Positions 40,001-52,700 of a DNA stretch of 64,000 bases are shown one piece after another. The stretch is from Hirudinaria manillensis. Taxonomy: Eukaryota > Annelida > Clitellata > Hirudinida > Hirudinidae. A program made the position numbers and the translations under genes. Numbering within the stretch: the stretch's first letter is position 1; every line of letters starts with the position of its first letter. Under the pieces are notes generated by a model, which made no database searches, was not told the DNA's origin, and saw only the letters and a list, made by a program, of their open reading frames with translations. The stretch is from positions 6,186,001-6,250,000 of the forward strand of contig CM067537.1 of NCBI GenBank assembly GCA_034509925.1, read 5' to 3'.

Positions 40001-43000
40001 TAAAAAAGTATTGAACTATTAAATTTATTAATTATGTTATTATTATCAAATAATAATAATAATAATGAAAATAATGATTAGTTATTTATAGCAAGTGATC
40101 TTCCAACCCACCCCTTCATTGGAGTCCCCGACAGTCCAGCAGAGGACGCAGCACCTCATGTCATCCAGTCGATCCATCTTTGCTCTCCTTTCCTCTTCTG
40201 CCTTTCTGCGAGCTTTCTTTTCCGACTCCTCCGACGACTTGCCTTGAAACGCAAAGTCATGAACGGATACGTTTTAAATAAGTAAGGAGTTAATTAATAA
40301 TTAATTACGTCTATTAATATGTTAATTAATAACTACAATAAACGTCGCCAATGCAAGCCACTCACTTTGAGAGACGGAGGGATTCCTCTTCCTGAACAGG
40401 CTCGGTTGTTCCGGACCGGGACTCAGAGGCTTCTCTTTCCAGATGGCGTAGGTGTGATCAGAAGACGGGGGCATGACGGTGTCTTCTGGGTCGTGACTGA
40501 AATTTCGTCTCTTACTGATAGATGTGTGACCAACCATTACATGGAAATTTAAGAAAACCAAACATTACTCTTATGAAAATCTAAACATCAACATTTAACA
40601 TCTGTTAATTCAATCAATACACTTATTTATTTATTTATTTATTTATTATACAAATAAAACTTTCACCCATGGATCTAAAACAAAACACTCACACATTCGT
40701 AAATTTCTCGCTGGTCGTGTGGTCAGAGTCCGGCTTAAACCAGGGGAAGGAAACGGAAAGTTGCTTTGCAAAGAATAAAAATAAAAAATTCGTTTATGAT
40801 TTTAAATAACTAAATCGTTAACTAATTATGATACCTTATAAAAAGACTCCTTGATGGACTTTTGCATCCTCACAATGGTCACGGGGTCACAGGTCAAAAC
40901 CTGAAGCATCCCCTCTAAGGCCTGGTCTACTTCGCTAGTAAGTTCCGTCTGGAAAATAAAGAGGTCAGGTCAAAGTTCAAGCGACGGAGAGCTTGGAGCT
41001 GCGAGTCGGACACCAACCACGGAGAGGAACTCGGATCTCTGGATCTTCTCCTTGATCAGTTCCAGCGCGAGGATCGGATCTTCTTCATCTTCCTCCTCCT
41101 CCTCGTTTCCATTCTCCTCGTTTCCTGTGCCGTGTCCGTCTTCGTCCTTCGAAGCGCCTCCGCCAGCGAGAAGGTCGACGGGCCTCGGGGGATTCTCGGC
41201 GAGAAGGACGGCGGGAAGGGATTTCGAGGATACGACCGACCTCCCGTCCGTCGGGAATCGGTTCGCCTCGTTGTCCACGTCTCGGCCGACTTCGGGCTGC
41301 GGGGGAACGGTCGGAGCGGGAGCGAGCGCCCGCACGTCCGAGAGATTCTCCGCGCTCGTCGGAACGGCATCGGAAGACGGTTCGACCGGAACGTTCCGTT
41401 CCTTGTCTTCGTAGGAGACGATGGACTTGATGAGCTCATCGTCTAGGGCGTCGACGTCCTCCAAGTCGCTGGCTTCTTCCCCGGCGACCTCGGACGGCCC
41501 CTGCGCAGAGACGGCCGTCGGACGACCCCCGACGGCTTCGTTCCCATCGTCCTCGTCCACGCCGCAGACGTCGATCTCGTCCGCGTATCCGACGTCGTTT
41601 CGAGTCTCGCTGACGCTTCCCCTGAGGACGAGGTCGTTGTTGTTCTTGATGAGGGAGGTCGTCGACAGGGTCGTAGCTGGGGAGAGCGGGTTCTTTGCCT
41701 TCGACGGCCTCCTCTTCTTCATCGCCACTCGATACTGAATCATAATGAGGTTAATTAATTAATTGTTTATTTCAGTTAAATGGTTAGTGGAAAGTTACTG
41801 CAGCCAATTCATCACTTCCTAAGATATTACTGCCCATGCATTAGTTATCTTCATCAAATGAACAATGCAGTAATAAGTCCAATTATTCCCTACGATGGTA
41901 CACACCTGATCCATAGCCTGGAGTACTCCGTAACCGCAAGAATTCTGAGCAGCTTCGATGGCATTGTGCAAGCCCTTGTTCAGTTCATTGGAGATCATCT
42001 TCTTCCAGGGCGACATGTCCGCGGGGTCGTGACCCGAGTTCCGGCCGAGACTCGGTTTGCAAACCCTGCACGTGAATGGCACGTCTTCGGGCATGTTGGC
42101 GACAATCTGATACATTTCGTCTGAAAAAAATAAACGAAATAAACAAACATTTAAAAAAATAAATAAATATTTTGGCTTCAAACAGATTTTCATATTCTCA
42201 ATTGTCAATTCAGTCTAAGGAAAGGATGGATGGATGGATGGATGGATGGATGGATGGATGGATGGATGGATGGATGGATGGATGGATGGATGGATGGATG
42301 TATGCTGACCTGAGAGCTCTTCGCACCTCGAATGAACCCAACAGTTGCATGCCGAACACTGGATCATCTGCGAGTCCCAGTCGTCTTCGTGGTAGCACTT
42401 CTGGCATATGGGACAGAAATTGCCTGGAATGGAAATTAATTAATAAATAAATAATCATTTATAAATAAATAAATTATTAATTAATCAAACAAATCATTAA
42501 CTGCTTTATTGTTTATTGAACATCAACTGATGTTTCTTAAATGTATTAGTGTATCATAAAATCCAACGTCGTCGACTACCTTTGTCCATCATGTTGCCGC
42601 AGGCAGAACAGAGCGAAAAGTCGTGGGTCCAGGTGGCATTCTCGCAGTCGCCAGGAGTGGTGGCGCCACAACTCTTGCACTTGACGCACTTGGAACACAC
42701 CTGTCGAATGAATTAATATGGATCGATTAAGTAAATAAATAAATAAAATGCTGTTACATGCATTGCAATATCAATGCAACATTTGATATGGGATTTGTTG
42801 TTAAGCCCCAATGTATCAACATATTGATGACTTACCCATATTTTCTTCTTCTTTGAGGGTTTTGTTGGATGGTTGTCACTGAGGCAAGATGGATGATATG
42901 AATCTTGACATATGTCACATTGTAGCAACTAGAAAAGACAAATGAAGAACATTGCTTAAGATGATGTATGATCTAGGGATCCCTGAGGAGCTCATTGATT

Positions 43001-46000
43001 CTAGGTCTAGTGTGGTTAATTAATCAAAGCAGAAATTCTGTCGCAAGTTTGGGACATTGATTTCTAAAACTAAGTGCATGCCAAAACAAATGCAAAACAA
43101 GGGAAACAACAAAGCCGCCTCACGTCTTTCTGTCCGAAGCAAACCCTGCAAAACTGGCACTGAAGGCAGCACCACGTGTCAAGCTTGTTGGACTTTGGTC
43201 TCTCCCTCTCCTCCATGCACAGCTCATGGAATGGTTCGCAGCAGACATTGCAGTAGATCACCTTTGGAATTTAAATTTAATCGTTAGTATAACCCAACCT
43301 ACAAGAGTGATGGACCAATAGTCAGGAATTACAGCTAATTATATCTTATAATATCTTATTATATCTGGTATCAATAATAAAATAATCTGCACAGTTCGTC
43401 TGAATATTATAAAAATGCAAAATGCCTGTACAATGTCAAGCAAGGCTGACCTTAGAATGACCCAGTGAACCGCAGAGCTTGCACACCTGCCTGACACTCA
43501 TCGTTCCCATGGAAACCAAGGACACTCCCCTGCTCCAGGCCAATTCCAAATAATTTTCATCCTGAAGATTAAATACATTTAAATTTATTGTTTGTCAATC
43601 TATGGCAGCTTTATCTCTCTGACAAGCATTGTGAAAGAAAGAGACAATATTCCTTGTAATATTAATAAAATAATTAATAATAATATTAATAAGTAAAAAA
43701 AAATATTTACACAAATACCTTATTTTCAGGCAACTTAACAGCTGACTCTAAGGCAAGTACGGTGGTGACACTACAGGTGGTGGCAGGCAGGTACGATCCA
43801 TTGCAAGCCTTTTGGGAATGAGACTGATTAGGAAAAAAATAAATGGTGATTATATGACTGCTTGGCTACTCACTGTTAACATTAGTTGTATTATGATGAT
43901 ATGCAAATATCATAAAAATGATTATTCCTTATATATAAATTAGTTGAATATTATTTATATTTATTTATAATATACTAACAGAGCTCATGAGTGATCTGTT
44001 CGCTTCTGCCTTGTTGAGCATTTCAATTCTTGAGAGACCAGGTTTTCTTGAACTGGTCCTAAATTACAATCGATTCTTGTTAATTCAATTATTTTCTGAG
44101 AGATTTGTAACATGAAAAAATAAATACAGATAATTCTAAAATAATAGGACAATAATTAATATAATAATTATATATTTTGGTACAGCAACTAATCAATTAA
44201 CGATTAAATCCTAACTCACCTGATTGGCTCTGGCGGGGCCTCTTGGGCTTCCTTGACGGGCTTCGGCGTCTTCTTCTTGGACCCGAGGTACGAATCATCC
44301 AGCCCTGCATCCTTTTGACTCCTTCCTTCCATTTTCTTCCTGTGACTCAGAGGTGGAACAGGATTTAGGCAAACCCTGAATCTGTGGTGGGGAAAGAACG
44401 TTCATCAATCAGTTGATATGTTCAGGAATGACAGTAAGTTTTGCAAACCAAAAGGCCAGGAAACTCACTCGCAAGCTTGTTTTATCAGTCCCTTGCCCCC
44501 GAACTTTGGCATGTCCCTGAAAAATTGACAAGAATACCGTACATCAGAGAGCTCAAGATGAGCAAGTGCGTCGAGTCGTCTAAATTTTCTATGACGTGCA
44601 TTCCAATTGCAGACGACGTATCAGTGACTCACTTGCAGTTCTTGCACTTTCCGCAGTCGGGCCTAAGGCACCTCTCGCACTGGTGGCATCTGACGCTCCT
44701 CTTGTAGAAGGGCCCTTTGGACTTCACGCCTCCGGGTTTGGAGGGACGTTTGGGCATGAAGTCTCGATCTTTCTTGTCGACCAGCGCTCCTGCATCATTC
44801 TCTGCCTCGTCCTCTTCTTTTGCTTTCTTGTCCTCTTTTTATGACATAATTATTAGTTATTATTATTATAACAACAATGTATTTGTTACCTAATTACCAA
44901 AAATTAATTAATTAATTAATTAACTATTAAAGCTGATTCCACACTTGTTTTGTGAGAGCTGAATGAATATTTATATATTATTATGATGTAATTACATACT
45001 ATCCTATTGTAGTAACAGATTAGGTAACAAATACATTGTTATTATTTAATTAATTAATCAATCAATAATGTTGATAATAGAACCTCCTGAATTATCAAAC
45101 ATCCTCCTAACATATTTAAAACAATTAACTATTTGTTGACACCCACCCATCTCATTGGGTGCCATCTTCACGTCCTCAGATCGGAGTATCTTCTCCTTCT
45201 CCTGGGTCGGCAGAGCACTGAGACGGAGCGGATTTCCCCCGAAAACGGCGGGAATTTTGCCGAGGGCCACGGACGAATCCCTGCAGACGTGCTTTATCCT
45301 CGGTCCCCTGCTCGCCTGCTGAGGAGCCGCGGGAGAAGGTTCCGTCCTAGACGTCACTGCGGAGCGAGAATTAAATTATTTTTTAATTAAAGCTATATTT
45401 CACGGGATAAAAAATCATTTTCTAAAATGAAAATACGTTCGACATCTTAAAACAAAACCTCGAGACTGACCGACGTCAATGTCCTCGTCGATGACGAGTT
45501 TGTCCTCCTTGACTGCTGCCTCGACTTCTGTCTCTTTCACCTCCTTGGGCTTCGAGACGGGTTCTTCGCTTCTGGAAACCTCCGCGATCGGCTTCTCGGC
45601 AGGCGGATTGAGGCCGAAGCGGGCTTTGAACAGAGAAAGGTCGGACTTGGAGATGAACTTTGCCGGACTCGCGTCCGATATCCGGGCCAGGTATTCGCCC
45701 TCGGAGTTGGCGACGATGTTTCCGACTTTGGAAGGATCCGAGGGCCCCTCGTCTTTTGAATGGTCAACTGCGGGGAACTGATTCAGCATGCCTTCCCTGG
45801 CTTCTTTTCCTGTTGAATGAAGATATCAATTTGGAATATCATTCATATTTATCATGTATATGTATGTATATATATATATATATATACCAAATTCTTCAGT
45901 TATATATGTATAAAACTGAAGAATTTGTATATGTATACACATATATGTATAAAACTGAAGAATTTGGTATTAAACCATTCTGTAATTAATAGAATAATTA

Positions 46001-48888
46001 ATAATAAATAAAATTGCACCCTTTTGTGTATTTGTGTCTTAATGTATTAGCAATGATAATTGCATGCAGTCTTCAGACTAAGTATAGACAACATATATAC
46101 ATACATAGACAGTAGCTATGAATTGATGTTTGACCAAACATTGATTCTTACTTAAATTGGCCACAATCTGAGTGGGACTAGGCAGAAGGAGGAGGCATTT
46201 CTTGAAACGACACGAGGGGCATTGGTTCCAACTTCTATACGAATCCACATTGCAATTCTCTGTTGGCAAACGAGCAGTTACATGACAATCGGTTATTTAT
46301 TAATACTTCTATTAAGCTAATTATTGGCCAGTTGAAGTGTCCCTAACTGGTTATATTTAAATTGAAGATAAAAGCACTAGAAATGTTTTTTCCTTTTAAA
46401 ATCTATAAACACTTGAATAACTAATCAAGTCCATTCCTTTGATTCCACACTCACCTGGTTCGAACTTGCAGGCGACATTGAGTTTCCCTTTCAGGAACTT
46501 CGGAGCCCTGTCTATGTAGAAGTCTGCGCATTCCACGCAGCACCAGTGCTGGCAGTCCTTGAGTCTTTTCTGTGACGTCCTGACTTCGTCGCAGATGCAG
46601 CACTTGTCCTTTTTGTCCAGAAGAGGAAGGACGGAAGTTGCATTGGAGTCGACGTTCTTGGCGTTTAGCGCGGACTTGGAATCCCTGATCCTGGCCGCCG
46701 GCTGCGCGGAGTATGCCGGAGAGCGTTCGAGGTGCTCCGACCCGCACTGACTTTTCCTCCTCTGCCTTCCCGACGGCGTTTCCTCCTCGTTCGTGGTGTA
46801 TGCCAGGAACTTCAGGTTGGGTTTCGGCTGGCGCTTCGTGGAGCAGATCAGAGGCGCCTCGAGCGTCGGCACCTTCTTGACGGAGTCGCCTCCCGACGCG
46901 GCGCCCGGCGGGTGAGAAGCTCCGGAGGGGGAGAAGGGAGATTTCAAAGAGTCGTCTAGGCTCGGCCTGTGACCGTAAGAGGCAAACGATGCATCTCGAG
47001 GAGATGAGTCGTGCAGTCCGTCTCCGTGACTGCTGAGAATGTGCTTCTTGCGCCCTTTCTTGACCGCGAATCTTTCCTCGTATCCGATCCGATCTCGTTC
47101 GATTTGTCCTCCTTCCTTCGCCCTCGTGTACATGTCCTTGACGAGGTCAAGTTCGTCCTTTCTCCAGCCACCTGCATTCATCGCTTCCTCCTCTTCTTCC
47201 TTAGATGTTTGCAAAGGCCTCAATATTTTTGAGACAACTTCTGAAATTAATTTCCCATTCAGTATCCATTAATAGGAATTAATTCTATTTGATAGAAAAC
47301 TAATTGTATCGATAACTGCAACTGAATGAATGTTGAAAAAACATGCTATCTGTTTATTTTTATGCCATAACACATAATTCTCAGATACAAAATTCTATGA
47401 TGACATCAAACAATAAGACATTAAGATGCCAGCTCAATATTAGCAACACCTACCTGGGAAAAGTGACTTCTTTGGAGCATTGTTGGATGTTTTTCCATCC
47501 TTCGGTGATTTAAGACTTCTCTTCCTCTTCCGATTGGATCCGGGCGGAGAACTTACGATTTCATCGTCAATTTCGCTCGCTCGTTCCAAGTCGTCTTCGT
47601 TCTCTGCGTCTCTCTTATTGCGAGACTTCTTGAACTTTCTCTTTGACAGCTGGTTGTAAAATCCTACACCAGAGAACTTTATTTTGATCGTTCCCTTCAT
47701 GGATTTGTTTATTTTTGGTGCAGCAGTGGCGGAATTTGTGGCAACAAAGCGAGACTTGGGGAAATAAGACTCTTTTTCGTCACTTTTTTGAGTCATACGT
47801 CTAGATTTTGATGCAGATTCTGAAGATAATCCTGATAACAGAGAATCATTCTCTGCTTTAGATTGACTTTTGTCCAGAAGTCCCTCTGACTTGACCTTGG
47901 ACTTTTTTCGACCCCTTTTTTGCTTATGAATCTCATCTCTGGCGACCTGAACTTCACCACTACTTTCTTTCGCTAACAAATCAGTTGATCTTTTTAAAAC
48001 TGATTCAATGTCTTGCTTCTTAAACCCCTTGAATGGTTCCTCCTTTAAATGCAAAAGAGGATTTAGATGCAAAACAAGATTACTATTAAGAAATATGATG
48101 GACAACAAAAACATTAAATAAGTTAATGTGTATGATGGTGAAGTATGTATGTTCATTGATATAAAGAGCCTTGAAATGTTTTCAAGTTTTTGAGTAAAAG
48201 GCAAGACTGAATGTTTAATAAATCTCTAATACTTGCAAGTGCAATGCAACAGTATGTCAGATCAAACTGCATTTGAATGATTCCTCATTAAACACAGAAA
48301 AAAATGCTGAGCCATTCACGTCCACTTAATTAAGAACGGTTAAACACGATTACATAATTTGTCCATCCAAATGAACAAACAACTCTCTAAAAAGGTTTGA
48401 TCAAGAGTTTCTAAATAAACTGAATTTTAAGTGCATATTTCATGATGTTATTGTCTCAGGTCTAAAAATGCCTTGGTAGTGCAACTGTAGCAGAAAAAGC
48501 ACCAATATTTCTTTGTTATAATGAATTTAATACTGAACCAGATAAAAAAGATGGCTGATATGACATGATATGAAAAGTGCTGCAATTGCAAGAAAAATTA
48601 AAAATAACAAATTGTGAGTTGTTCCGTGCGCGTCAAGTGCAGTATTCGAGCAAATAAACAACAAATAAATGAAAAATTTTGATAGAAACCAATTCTTTCG
48701 CCACTGTTACCACTCACCTCATCAGAATCGGTTCCGGCAATCTGCGTAAACTCTTTCAAACCAGTATGTATTTTAGTAAGCAAATTTAATTTGCTATTTT
48801 CAGTCACGCTTTTCTTTTTACTTTTTCCTAATAAGTCACTCCGATTGAATTTTTGTCCTGAACGACCGACAAACCTCAGCCGCGCCAT
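34096..48888 (-). CDS. trx: Trithorax / KMT2A-B histone H3K4 methyltransferase
   Basis: Thirty-five exons, all with matching phases, total 8,529 nt (2,842 residues). From the 5' end: 48888..48718, 48042..47454, 47240..46455, 46259..46152, 45809..45471, 45356..45147, 44834..44633, 44516..44469, 44381..44220, 44058..43980, 43823..43719, 43561..43451, 43261..43124, 42928..42836, 42700..42580, 42423..42310, 42120..41906, 41734..41018, 40948..40835, 40763..40695, 40510..40366, 40242..40112, 39815..39678, 39513..39355, 39137..39023, 38852..38774, 38604..38310, 38238..36405, 36302..35997, 35898..35824, 35737..35607, 35503..35352, 35036..34880, 34671..34498, 34242..34096. Order: receptor-like finger (about 465-550), GPRIKHVCR motif, CXXC (783-830), PHD1-3 (961-1150), split bromodomain, extended PHD ([11 protein letters not shown] to [10 protein letters not shown]), FYRN, AT-hook, taspase-like site, FYRC, WDR5-binding motif, SET and post-SET ([24 protein letters not shown]). 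It activates developmental genes in the COMPASS complex. Confidence 0.97.
35555..35572. repeat. (AG)n dinucleotide run
   Basis: Short AG run in a KMT2 intron, between the exons that end at 35607 and start at 35503. Confidence 0.85.
38917..38986. repeat. (GAAT)n microsatellite
   Basis: About sixteen GAAT units with one GGAT, in the KMT2 intron after the FYRN exon. Confidence 0.9.
42224..42300. repeat. (GGAT)n array beside a KMT2 splice donor
   Basis: Nineteen perfect GGAT units. On the minus strand the array begins nine intron bases after the end of the PHD3 exon at 42310. Confidence 0.95.
45886..45968. repeat. Inverted repeat with perfect 16-bp arms
   Basis: 45886..45901 is the exact reverse complement of 45953..45968, and a third, shorter copy of the arm lies between them at about 45915-45927. 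It is in a KMT2 intron next to a (TA)n tract. It resembles a hairpin or small foldback, but no transposon features were recognised. Confidence 0.8.
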
Positions 48889-49768
48889 GTTTGATAAAGC
48901 TATGTTTCAGCGATCGGCGGAGGCTATTTTATCATCGACCGTCGAATATTTCGACGAATCTCCATTTATTTATTTTTGAAATCAAAACAACATAAATAGA
49001 GAATAAATTCCGAGAATGTACACAAGCAAAACACATTTTGTGCGATTAAAACATCACAACAATATTTAATACCAACGCGCTTTTAAGAAACCTTTCATTA
49101 CACTACACTCTAATTCATTTTTATTTTGTTTAAAATATTTATTTATTTATATTTTATTAATTTTTGACGGAATTCATGTAATTTTTAATATTTCATTTCC
49201 ATGTGTACGTTTGCCTAATGTGCGCAGCTCTTCAAATTGACAAGACGTTTGAACTTTAACTTTGAAATTGTGATGCATTAAAAGTTATTGCGCTTAATAA
49301 TTTTGCACATTTCACCCTAATAAATCAATATTATTTATATTTTGCACAAATAATGCAACTAAATTGCAGGGACTAAAAGCAAGTTTAAATTCGTGCTTTC
49401 TAGTCCTGATAGAATGATCTCCGTAAGCCTAAGTCACTGATTGTCAGTAAAACTTTTGTCAAACGTAGTTTGTGGATCGATTGAAGTATCTTCTTCTTCT
49501 TAATTTTGCATTCAAAATGAAATTTAATTTCAACAATTTTATTACACGACTAAGTCGTTCTTGAATTATTATGTTTAAACTTACAATTTTAAAAAGAATA
49601 TAAAAGTTCAAGGCAAAGTTGCACCTGTTTCTTCACCTTTATTACCTACTGTACCCTCACTATTAGTAAACACAATCGATGGGAAAGTGATTATAAAAAT
49701 CCAATTAGGGACACATCATTGCGAACAGTGAAATTTGTTTTTCAAAGTAACTTTTTGGACTAAAAGGA
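48889..49768. promoter_or_regulatory. Shared spacer between divergent KMT2 and GSK3-like genes
   Basis: 880 bases separate the two start codons, which point away from each other, so both 5' UTRs and promoters should lie here. No TATA box or other clear element was picked out; the DNA is AT-rich apart from the bases next to the KMT2 start. Confidence 0.5.
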
Positions 49769-52700
49769 ATGAGTGCGAAGAAGAGTCCATTTGCTTCGAA
49801 AGGAGTTTTGACGAAACTGTTTACTTGCGGATCCGACCAGAAGCAGAAACAAGACCCGAGCAAAGCTCCGCTTGAAGTGCCTGATGAATCTATTGAAACA
49901 TGTAAGTCGTGAACTTTCATAGTAATGTTTTCTGAACATCTGATGTGAACGGCATTAAAGCGATGTAATAGTTTATCATGATGACGACCGTTTAGAGTGG
50001 TCGTTAGTTCAAATAGGGAAACTGCCCCTTTAAAAAAGATCATTATCATCAATCATATACATTTAAAATTTTCCAAATTATTTACCGCCAAATTCGACCA
50101 ATTTTAAAACCCTAACTAGACCACTGAAGCGGTCTTAATTACGTTAATTACTGCATCAACAATGACTTTAATAATAGCGTCAGTTGTGAAAGAGATAAGA
50201 ATAGCAAATAATTGTTTTTAAACAATAAACATTCTAATCACAGAAATGATATCACCAATTAAGTCTCAGCCTTAAACTGCAACTGCTTCAATTAACTTTT
50301 GCCAATTTTCAGCACCTGTGAACAGGGAGGTAAAGACTGTCCGTGCAGTGAGGGTTCAATACCCGGCAAGGACCGACGGAGAGAACGAGGAGGAGGAAAT
50401 AAGCTACACCGACATAAAGACCGTCGGCAAAGGGACCTTCGGAGTTGTTTACAAGGCCCGTCTTTGCCACAGTTCAGAGGTCATTGCCATCAAGAAGGTC
50501 TTTGATGACAAGAGGTATAAGGTAATTCGTTAATTTATTATTACTTGATTGATTTTACTATTTAACATTATTAAGTTATTGGGTGAATAAGTAAATGACA
50601 ATCAATACAGATTTTATTGGTCTAAAAGATTTTATTATTGATTATGTCTACATTCTCGTATCAATAATGGATATTGTGTAAGATGTGCTTTGTGGATGTT
50701 AACATGCTATCAATCAAGTCAGTCGATGAATCAATCAATTAATCCTTCAATCAGTCTTTATTTAACCCATCAACCAGCAATGACTTCAATAAGAAATTGA
50801 TTTAATGAATTATTAAACAGAATAGGGAACTGCTCTTCATGAAACAACTCCACCACCCGAACATTGCCAACCTTGATTATTATTTTTATACAGAAGATGC
50901 TGGATGCAGGGTAAGGCCTAAATGGCAATTTATGCTAATGGCACGTGGTTATAAATATTATATGTTAATTTGTTCTGATAATAATTACTATTTTACTTAT
51001 CAATTATTATGATCATGATTTTTTGAAATTCATATTTTCAAGAATACATGTTAATAGCTAATTTGATAATAATTAATTTGATTTAAGTATTAATATTTAT
51101 AATTTGAGTTAAAATTAAAGAATAAACACAATAGTAATAGTAATATTATAAATTGATTTTTCTTGTGGCCCTATAATAAGAAATAATAAATTGTTATTTG
51201 CCAGAAAGGTGAAAGGTATCTGAACATGATTCTTGAGTTTGTTCCTGAAACATTGTTTACTCTGGCAAAGTGTGATGGATTGTACACCAAGCCCTTGCTT
51301 GAACCAATTTACATTAAGGTGATTATGAGCATTAAAATGCATTTAAATGTATTAAAATGCATTTAAATGTATTAAAATGTATTAAAATGCATTAAAATGC
51401 ATTAAAATGCATTAAAATGCATTAAAATGTATTAAAATGTATTCTGCTGGTTAAAATAGTTGCTTAATTGAGCAGAAAAATTACTTAATGAATGAGGAAA
51501 ATGAATTTTTATTGCATTAAACAACCGATTGACAATAACAAATACAATCGAATGTTAGATTTAATTACTACTAATAATTTTATTAGTTTATTAATTAAAA
51601 ATAAATGATTATCATAATTTAAATAAACAATGAGGTTTGTGTCAATAACAATAACATCAACCACTACAGGTGTACATGTACCAAATGTTCAGGTGCCTCA
51701 ATTACCTGCACTCACAGAACATCTGCCACAGGGACATCAAACCACAAAACCTCCTCATTGACCCCTCCACCCATGTCCTCAAACTCTGCGACTTCGGGAG
51801 GTAATATATTAATATACATTAATTATATATTATTATGTATTCAATTTCATTAGGATTTGATAAATAATAATTTTCATTAAAATTATAATATTTTTTAATT
51901 TATAATTATTTAGACTGTAATTCAGGTCGCTTAATTTCTCTAATTTTGTCTTTAATTTTATTAAAGCGTGCAATAAAAAATCAACACAATTTAACACAGT
52001 GTAGTCCCATAAATCCCACCACGATAATTAATATTAACATTATTATGCATTATTACGCAAATCATCCAACAAATAAAGCATATTATTAATATAAATACAT
52101 TCAAATCAATGCATCACGTTTTAAAAGTTAAGTTAATAATAAATTACTAATTTATTAGTTTATTAATAGTAAACTTTTAATTCCAACAACAACAACAACA
52201 ACAGTGCCAAAGAATTATTAAAGAACGAAAGCAACGTGTCTTACATCTGTTCAAGGTATTACAGGGCTCCAGAACTCATTTTTGGTGCCAAAGACTATGA
52301 CTGCCTCATAGGTTCGAGGTCTTGGGATGTTTTTGTCAGAAAGATTTTAAAATTATTATCCACTAAATTGTGACCATAATATTATGAAATATTGCTGAAT
52401 ATTCTGGATGTTAATAATTGTTTTTTTCATACACTCTTTGAACTGAATTTAAATTTGAAGTAGCTTGTTTATGAATTATAATCGTTTGTTTCATGGTGCA
52501 TTGTTGATTCTGAAGGATAAATTGGGACTGTAAAAAAACGTTTTATTAGAATTTGCAAAAAATGCAAACTTAACTTGTTTAATTGAGCAGTGAATCGATT
52601 GATTTATTGATCTGCAGTTTTTATTTAACTGGAAACACAAATATGAACTTTATTGAATGATGCTAATCACTCTGATGACAAATTATTTAACAACTAGATT

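Noticed and set aside
47440..48204. A start codon at 48204 for a separate minus-strand gene
   Set aside because: The bases above 48042 are intronic. The exon begins after an acceptor there and is in phase with the KMT2 first exon.
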